A DNA stretch of 64,000 bases, from positions 930,001 through 994,000 of the forward strand of contig JAHEWK010000013.1 of assembly GCA_020740775.1 (NCBI GenBank), read 5' to 3'. Made by a program: the position numbers and the translations under genes. Of this stretch, positions 59,390 through 64,000 are shown in pieces. A model generated the notes under the pieces. That model did no database searches. It was not told the DNA's origin and worked only from the letters and a program-made list of their open reading frames with translations. The DNA comes from Ilyonectria destructans (lineage: Eukaryota > Ascomycota > Sordariomycetes > Hypocreales > Nectriaceae). Positions within the stretch are counted from its first letter, which is position 1. Every line of letters begins with the position of its first letter.

Positions 59390-61123
59390 ATGCCTCCGAA
59401 CACGTCCAGTCCCGACAACGGCGGATCCGCCAGGATTCTGGTTCCCGGATCAGCAAGCGGACGCCTCGTCTTCTCCGATGTTCCTCTGAGCTTCATGATG
59501 GGCGTGGACGCCGAAAGCGGAGTTGTAGTCGATACACATCATCCCCTCCGAGGAACAGCCCTTGCTGGCAAGATCCTCGCGATACCATGTGGTCGCGGAT
59601 CATGCTCTGGAAGCGGAACCATCTTGGAGCTCTTGCTGGCCGGACCGGCTCCGGCAGCACTCATCTTCCAGAAGACGGAAGAGATTCTCACTCTAGGCGT
59701 TTTGATTGCAAAGACCATGTTTTCCAAATCTATCCCTGTTATTCAAGTGGAGGATGCCTTATTATTTGGTCGTTTGACGTCTGCAGAATTAGCCACGATC
59801 ACAGACGAGCACTTGATTGTCACAGGCCCAGATGGATTCCAATTACCTCTATCGTCACCGAGGACTGACAAAGTGGTGCTTTCACTGAGTGACAAGGAAA
59901 TTCTTCAAGGCGCCCGCGGTCCTGCGACACAAATGGCCCTGGAAATGATTGTGTCTTATGCAGCCCTCCAGGGCGCGAACGCTCTGGTCGACGTCTCCCA
60001 AGCCCACATCGATGCCTGCATCTACGTCGGGAAAAGCAGTCTCCTTATCCCGCAGCGATTGCATGAGCTCAACGGGAGGTTTGCAGTACCAGCGACGTGT
60101 AACTCATTAAGCGTTGACCGGCTGCGGTGGCGCGAGTTGGGGGCGGATCCCGAGGTGTCTGCTGCTTCGTCTCAGATTGGAGACTTATATCTCGCCATGG
60201 GGGCGAAGGAGAGCTTTACATGTGCACCATACCTCCTCGAGAGCAAGCCCGACGCGGGAGCCCAGATTGGATGGTCCGAGTCCAATGCTGTTGTATTTGC
60301 CAACAGTGTCCTGGGTGCGAGAACGCAAAAGTATCCCGATTACGTTGATGTTTTCATCGCATTGACGGGCAGGGCGCCATACGCAGGATGTCACCGAGCC
60401 GAGGGCAGAATTCCCAAAGTCTGCATCGATGTGCCGGCGCTTGACGGTTGGGATGAGTCCGTCTTTCCCCTTCTCGGGTACCATATCGGAGGATTAATTG
60501 GCTCCGAGATCCCCCTCATTTATGGCTTGGAGACGAGCAACCCGACAATTGCGGATCTGAAGGCATTCGGCGCCGGGTTCGCCACAAGCTCATCCGCGCC
60601 CATGTTCCACATCCGGGGCGTCACGCCCGAAGCCTCCACCATGGAATTCCCGGAATGCCAGGCAAACCGAGTTCAATTGGACATTCACGGCCTGCAAGAC
60701 ACACGGAATCAACTAAACTCGGCTAAAAACGGGACAGTCGACGTGGTTTCGTTGGGGAATCCACACTTTGCCCTGGAAGAATTTGCGCGGCTCACATTTC
60801 TTTGTGGGAACCGTCGAAAACTGGAGAGCGTGGAATTCATTATTACGACCAGCCAGCAAATTTATAAAGAAGCTCTCGCTCTTGGTTACTTGGACGCTCT
60901 GGAAAGCTTTGGGGCTCAATTCATCACCGATACTTGTTGGTGTATGATACAGGACCCAGTCATCCCACCGCACGCCCAGACAATCATGACCAATTCAGCC
61001 AAGTACGCACATTACGGGCCTGGGATGGTCAAGAGAGGGTTTCATTTTGGTGGCCTTGCTGCTTGCGTTGAGGCGGCGTGCGTAGGGGAGCGTACCACCC
61101 AGGAATGTGCTGTTGCTTCATAA
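59390..61123 (+). CDS. Aconitase X, fused DUF126-DUF521 form (possible cis-3-hydroxy-L-proline dehydratase)
   Basis: This is a single exon of 577 residues. The N-terminal third is the small swivelling domain (DUF126): ILVPG and GRGSCSGSGTILELL (residues 68-82) form its conserved Ser-rich loop. From about residue 160 the large aconitase X domain (DUF521) follows: ATQMALEMIVSYAALQGANALVDVSQAHID, MGAKESFTCAPYL, GWSESNAVVFANSVLGARTQKYPDYVD and DTCWCM near the end. In bacteria some fused AcnX proteins dehydrate cis-3-hydroxy-L-proline, while archaeal two-subunit forms act on mevalonate phosphate; the fungal protein most resembles the fused type. Downstream lies an amino-acid permease, which fits uptake of an imino acid (inference). 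Confidence 0.9.
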   Translation: MPPNTSSPDNGGSARILVPGSASGRLVFSDVPLSFMMGVDAESGVVVDTHHPLRGTALAGKILAIPCGRGSCSGSGTILELLLAGPAPAALIFQKTEEILTLGVLIAKTMFSKSIPVIQVEDALLFGRLTSAELATITDEHLIVTGPDGFQLPLSSPRTDKVVLSLSDKEILQGARGPATQMALEMIVSYAALQGANALVDVSQAHIDACIYVGKSSLLIPQRLHELNGRFAVPATCNSLSVDRLRWRELGADPEVSAASSQIGDLYLAMGAKESFTCAPYLLESKPDAGAQIGWSESNAVVFANSVLGARTQKYPDYVDVFIALTGRAPYAGCHRAEGRIPKVCIDVPALDGWDESVFPLLGYHIGGLIGSEIPLIYGLETSNPTIADLKAFGAGFATSSSAPMFHIRGVTPEASTMEFPECQANRVQLDIHGLQDTRNQLNSAKNGTVDVVSLGNPHFALEEFARLTFLCGNRRKLESVEFIITTSQQIYKEALALGYLDALESFGAQFITDTCWCMIQDPVIPPHAQTIMTNSAKYAHYGPGMVKRGFHFGGLAACVEAACVGERTTQECAVAS

Positions 61124-61508
61124 GTCCGACGTCGGAGGACTAGAGGGTTCCTACTTTACAGAGAGCGATGAATGGTAGAATTGTTCGTGACTCACTCTCT
61201 AGCAACGGCTTGCAATGTATTCGCCTATCTAGCCTATCTCTAGACGCGTGTCTGCTCAGCTCCATCAAGTGACTAATTTGCAAGTTAGTAACAGACGACC
61301 TGGCGACTGGCGTAGCCCCATCGCGATAGCAGAGTTTAGGTCACTCGCCCACCAAAATTGGAGGGGAGAATCACATGACAGGCCTGGGCGGGGTATATGA
61401 AAAAGATTACTTCGCGAAGAACAATTGAATCTGTCAATTCTCTCCCAGCCCGACTACACTCGAAGATTTCAACCCTTTCTACCTTCTCGCCACCATTCAA
61501 CCGGTCCA
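61124..61508. promoter_or_regulatory. Promoter of the NIF3/YqfO-like gene
   Basis: Short same-strand gap. A TATA-like GGGTATATGAAA lies at about 61391-61402, some 110 bp upstream of the start. Nothing else stands out. Confidence 0.45.
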
Positions 61509-61944
61509 ATGGCATCCGCTACCCAATCCCTGAAGACCTTCATGCTCGTCTTTTACGTGCCCCACTCTGGCCTCGCGGCCTGCAAAGCGGCCGTCTTCAA
61601 GGCCGGCGCAGGTAGCTATCCCGGCCCCGGCCAATACACCGAAGCGTGCTGGTCCACCACCGGTACTGGCCAGTTCCGACCTGGAGCCACTGCGATCCCC
61701 AAAATTGGAACAGTTGGCAAGCTCGAGGAGGTGCCAGAGGTTCGAGTCGAAGTTCTGTGCGTGGGCGAGGACGTTGCCAGAAAGGCTGTGGCCGACCTGA
61801 AGGTGTAAGTTACCAGATTTACATCCAGACATGTGCTGGAAATGGTTCTCCTTTCTGCCATCCTTGAATCGTATTGACCAACGATCTAGCGCCCACCCTT
61901 ACGAGGAGGTCCCGTGCCACATTTACAGGTTAGAGAACTTTTAA
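61509..61944 (+). CDS. Small NIF3/YqfO C-terminal-domain-like protein
   Basis: Exons are 61509-61804 and 61890-61944, with an 85-bp intron; 116 residues. FMLVFYVPHSGLAACKAAVF, GQYTEACWSTTGTGQFRP, GTVGKLEEVPEVRVEVLC and, after the splice, AHPYEEVPCHIYRLENF are diagnostic of the standalone YqfO/NIF3 C-terminal (CutA-like ferredoxin-fold) family. Members are small, often trimeric and of unknown biochemical role. The splice supplies the conserved AHPYEE motif, which confirms the intron. It sits between aconitase X and the amino-acid permease, but no functional link is known. Confidence 0.9.
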
Positions 61945-63267
61945 ATATGGATTTTGTGATACGGATGGGTACACGGGCTTTGCATACGGTTGAAACAATA
62001 TCTGTTTTAATCACTACTCAAAATGGTGGCGCGGCCTACTCCTCGGAAGGGGTACGCTCATTTCCTCCATGAATTCAAGTGCACTTTGCAATTTGTGCCA
62101 TGATACGGCTGTCACAGTGGCGCCTCCCGCCATCTTCCCATTCTCTCTAGCGGATGCATTGAAAAGCAGTATGTTTTCCTAGTGCCAAATTTGCCTTTCC
62201 TGTTGCAGACCCGTTTGAGTCGGTTTTACTAAGCCCACTCATGTGCCGCTGGGCATAACCCGTTTGGGCTGGCCTGTAGCAAGTGCAACATCTCTCCAAC
62301 GAAGTACATCTTACAGCCAAGCAAGGTCTGAAAGGTTCCATAAATATGAATAACTTGGAGTCAATATGCTGTTAAATCGGCCATTTAAATCCAGAAGAGG
62401 CGTGGACGAGTACCTCATGTTTGACCAACATTGATTGATAATAAAGCGCCCCAACTGCCCCTTGCGGCTATTGTGTATGCCTAGGGTGAAGAAGACATTC
62501 ATAGAGAGGATGGGTTGCCGAGGTTTGTGCGCCTGAGGCCTTCAGCGATTGGTCTAGTCAATCGGATTCAGGAGATAAATCGGCAAGCCAAGAACAACCG
62601 AGGCTGATTGCACTCTCATGCTCGACGCGTGGCCGTCTGAAAGGTGGGAAGGGCAATTACTCGGCATGCAAAATCCGACAGGGGATTGGAAACACTTCGG
62701 GTGGTGTGCCAAGAGGAGTTGGTTGGTTTGCGATATCAATTGCTGGGCAGTGGAAAGTGGCTGAACTAGCGAACGGGGTTATCAAGGGGACTTCACGTGG
62801 AAGCGGGATGATCTCCTGTCTCGCCCCGGAAATGCAAGGGCCTGGTTATACCAGTCGTGATTTCATGGCCGCCCTTGCAGCTCTTCGTATCACTTCCAAC
62901 AGAGACTGTATAGGCTGAATGCTGGAGTTTTAGGGCGGCGTCTGGATATTTCTTCAAAATAGGAAGGAGCGGACGCTTAGGCCCCCCTGACTAGGATGTG
63001 ATGATTGCGACCCCTGTTCCCTGTCCCGCTAGTTTGACATGTCTGTTGCAATGCATCGTTATCATTGCTGAAAGGAGGAAATATTCCGTCACCTGCAAGC
63101 CACTCTACACATGAGGGAAAGCCTCCCAATCACTCACGCCATCTCTGGAAGATATGAGCGTACTTTTTCCATGCCACACGTTCGTTTATTCCCCCCTTCT
63201 CCAACGACAGATCTTTGCCTTTTCTTCTTTTCAAACCCCTAGACATGCAACGTTCTGGAACGGCAAG
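61945..63267. other. Long intergenic stretch before the permease
   Basis: About 1.3 kb without a convincing gene. Frames of 60-70 codons on both strands (e.g. minus 62147-62341, plus 62706-62918) have no family features. The right end is the promoter of the permease. I see no repeats or RNA genes. Confidence 0.45.
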
Positions 63268-64000
63268 ATGAAAGGCGACATTATCCTCACTCGCGATGTA
63301 GAGGTCATCGAGATGAACGAAATGGGGGCGGGCGACACCGACGATAAGGGAGCTACTTGGAAAATCTCCGCCAAACAGGTCGACCCGCCAAACATGGCCG
63401 CCACCTGGATAGACGGCTTCCGGCGTGCCGAGGTCCATCCTCGAAGGAGTCGAAGTGGCGGCTACCAGCAGACCTCTCAGCCAGCGATACCCGCTGCTGG
63501 GGACAACCGCTACGACCTGGTCGCGGCAAGCGCGAAGACGGCCAACACAGCTCTTGCGAGAGAGCTCAAGGCTCGCCACTTGCAGATGATTGCGTTTGGG
63601 GGTGCCATTGGTAAGTCTTCACCAAAAGCGATATCAAGAGATACGGCGTAGGGATTTGGGGTGTGACTTTTCACTTTTCCATTGCTGACTATCGTAGGAA
63701 CCGGTCTCTTCGTTGCCTCTGGAGCCTCCCTCCACACCGGTGGGCCGGCTTCAGTTCTTCTCGCATTCATTGGAATTGGGGCAATGCAATATTGTACGAT
63801 GCAGTCCCTCGGCGAACTTTGTGTCCTGTTTCCCATTGCCGGTTCGTTCTCTGCGTTCTCAACTCGCTTCCTTGATCCTTCATGGGGATTTGCAATGGGG
63901 TGGAAGTAAGTAAAAGACTGTGATTATGCTGCTTTGCCTCTGGGCAAGAATAATGTCAGGAGATTCTGTTTCAAGTGCTACCGAGACTAATCTGATATAC
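63268..64000 (+). CDS. Amino-acid permease (APC/YAT type), C-terminus beyond the window
   Basis: The visible exons are 63268-63610 and 63698-63905; the next intron starts at 63906 (gtaagt) and runs past the edge, with a branch-like CTAAT near 63991. After a hydrophilic N-terminus of about 100 residues comes ELKARHLQMIAFGGAI, spliced to GTGLFVASGASLHTGGPASVLLAFIG and then YCTMQSLGELCVLFPIAGSFSAFSTRFLDPSWGFAMGW. These are the first three membrane segments and loops of the fungal amino-acid/polyamine permease family. The start at 63268 (MKGDIILTRDVEV) is preferred to 63154, which would add an unlikely hydrophobic leader. Substrate unknown; the aconitase X gene nearby makes a hydroxyproline-like imino acid worth testing (inference). 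Confidence 0.9.

Overview
The window is nuclear DNA of a filamentous ascomycete (Pezizomycotina). Its genes are split by short GT-AG introns, mostly 43-68 bp, often with CTAAC/CTAAT-type branch points. It carries many Zn(II)2Cys6 regulators, STAND/NLR-like genes and catabolic enzymes beside transporters. One housekeeping gene (Sec61 gamma, 70 aa, two introns) gives a firm anchor. I do not assign a species. All gene models were built by reading exons and splice phases by hand; most close exactly in frame.

Layout. 0-1.6 kb: 3'-truncated arylsulfotransferase-type secreted protein (-). 2-5 kb: gene-poor, with a decayed secreted-protein-like locus. 5.1-5.4 kb: Sec61 gamma (-). 6.2-11.0 kb: a STAND-type protein and a SERAC1/DUF676-like serine hydrolase (-). 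11-13.6 kb: gene-poor, with a 46-47 bp tandem repeat. 13.6-14.4 kb: decayed M24 aminopeptidase P. 14.9-23.2 kb: Zn2Cys6 regulator (-), NCS1 permease (-) and a hydantoinase/oxoprolinase-DUF917 fusion (+), the last two divergent. 23.9-31.0 kb: Zn2Cys6 regulator (-), class C beta-lactamase-like hydrolase (-) and Baeyer-Villiger-type monooxygenase (+). 31.2-40.6 kb: MFS sugar transporter (-), sulfatase (+), Zn2Cys6 regulator (-) and P450 (+). 40.6-42.2 kb: AT-rich gene-free DNA. 42.2-45.6 kb: decayed NACHT/NLR gene, followed upstream by a 9-bp minisatellite. 46.3-47.0 kb: DUF4396 membrane protein (-). 47.8-58.8 kb: Zn2Cys6 regulator (+), sugar-acid dehydratase (-), DapA-type aldolase (+), zinc alcohol dehydrogenase (-), NAD(P)-dependent reductase (-) and sugar transporter (+). 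59.4-64 kb: aconitase X (+), NIF3/YqfO-like small protein (+) and the start of an amino-acid permease (+).

How the genes may work together (inference). The 47.8-58.8 kb block looks like a complete sugar-acid catabolic cluster: import, dehydration, retro-aldol cleavage, aldehyde reduction and a local regulator. Its three enzyme/transporter promoters share the 14-bp element TGCCGCCNNNCCCC. The 14.9-23.2 kb block looks like a cyclic-amide (hydantoin/oxoproline-type) uptake and hydrolysis module. A 9-bp element, TCGGC(A/C)AAC, recurs upstream of its regulator, in its divergent promoter and upstream of the neighbouring M24 peptidase pseudogene. The palindrome TGCGG-N2-CCGCA marks the monooxygenase/hydrolase promoter and another intergenic spot. 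These shared elements are the best candidates for undescribed regulons here.
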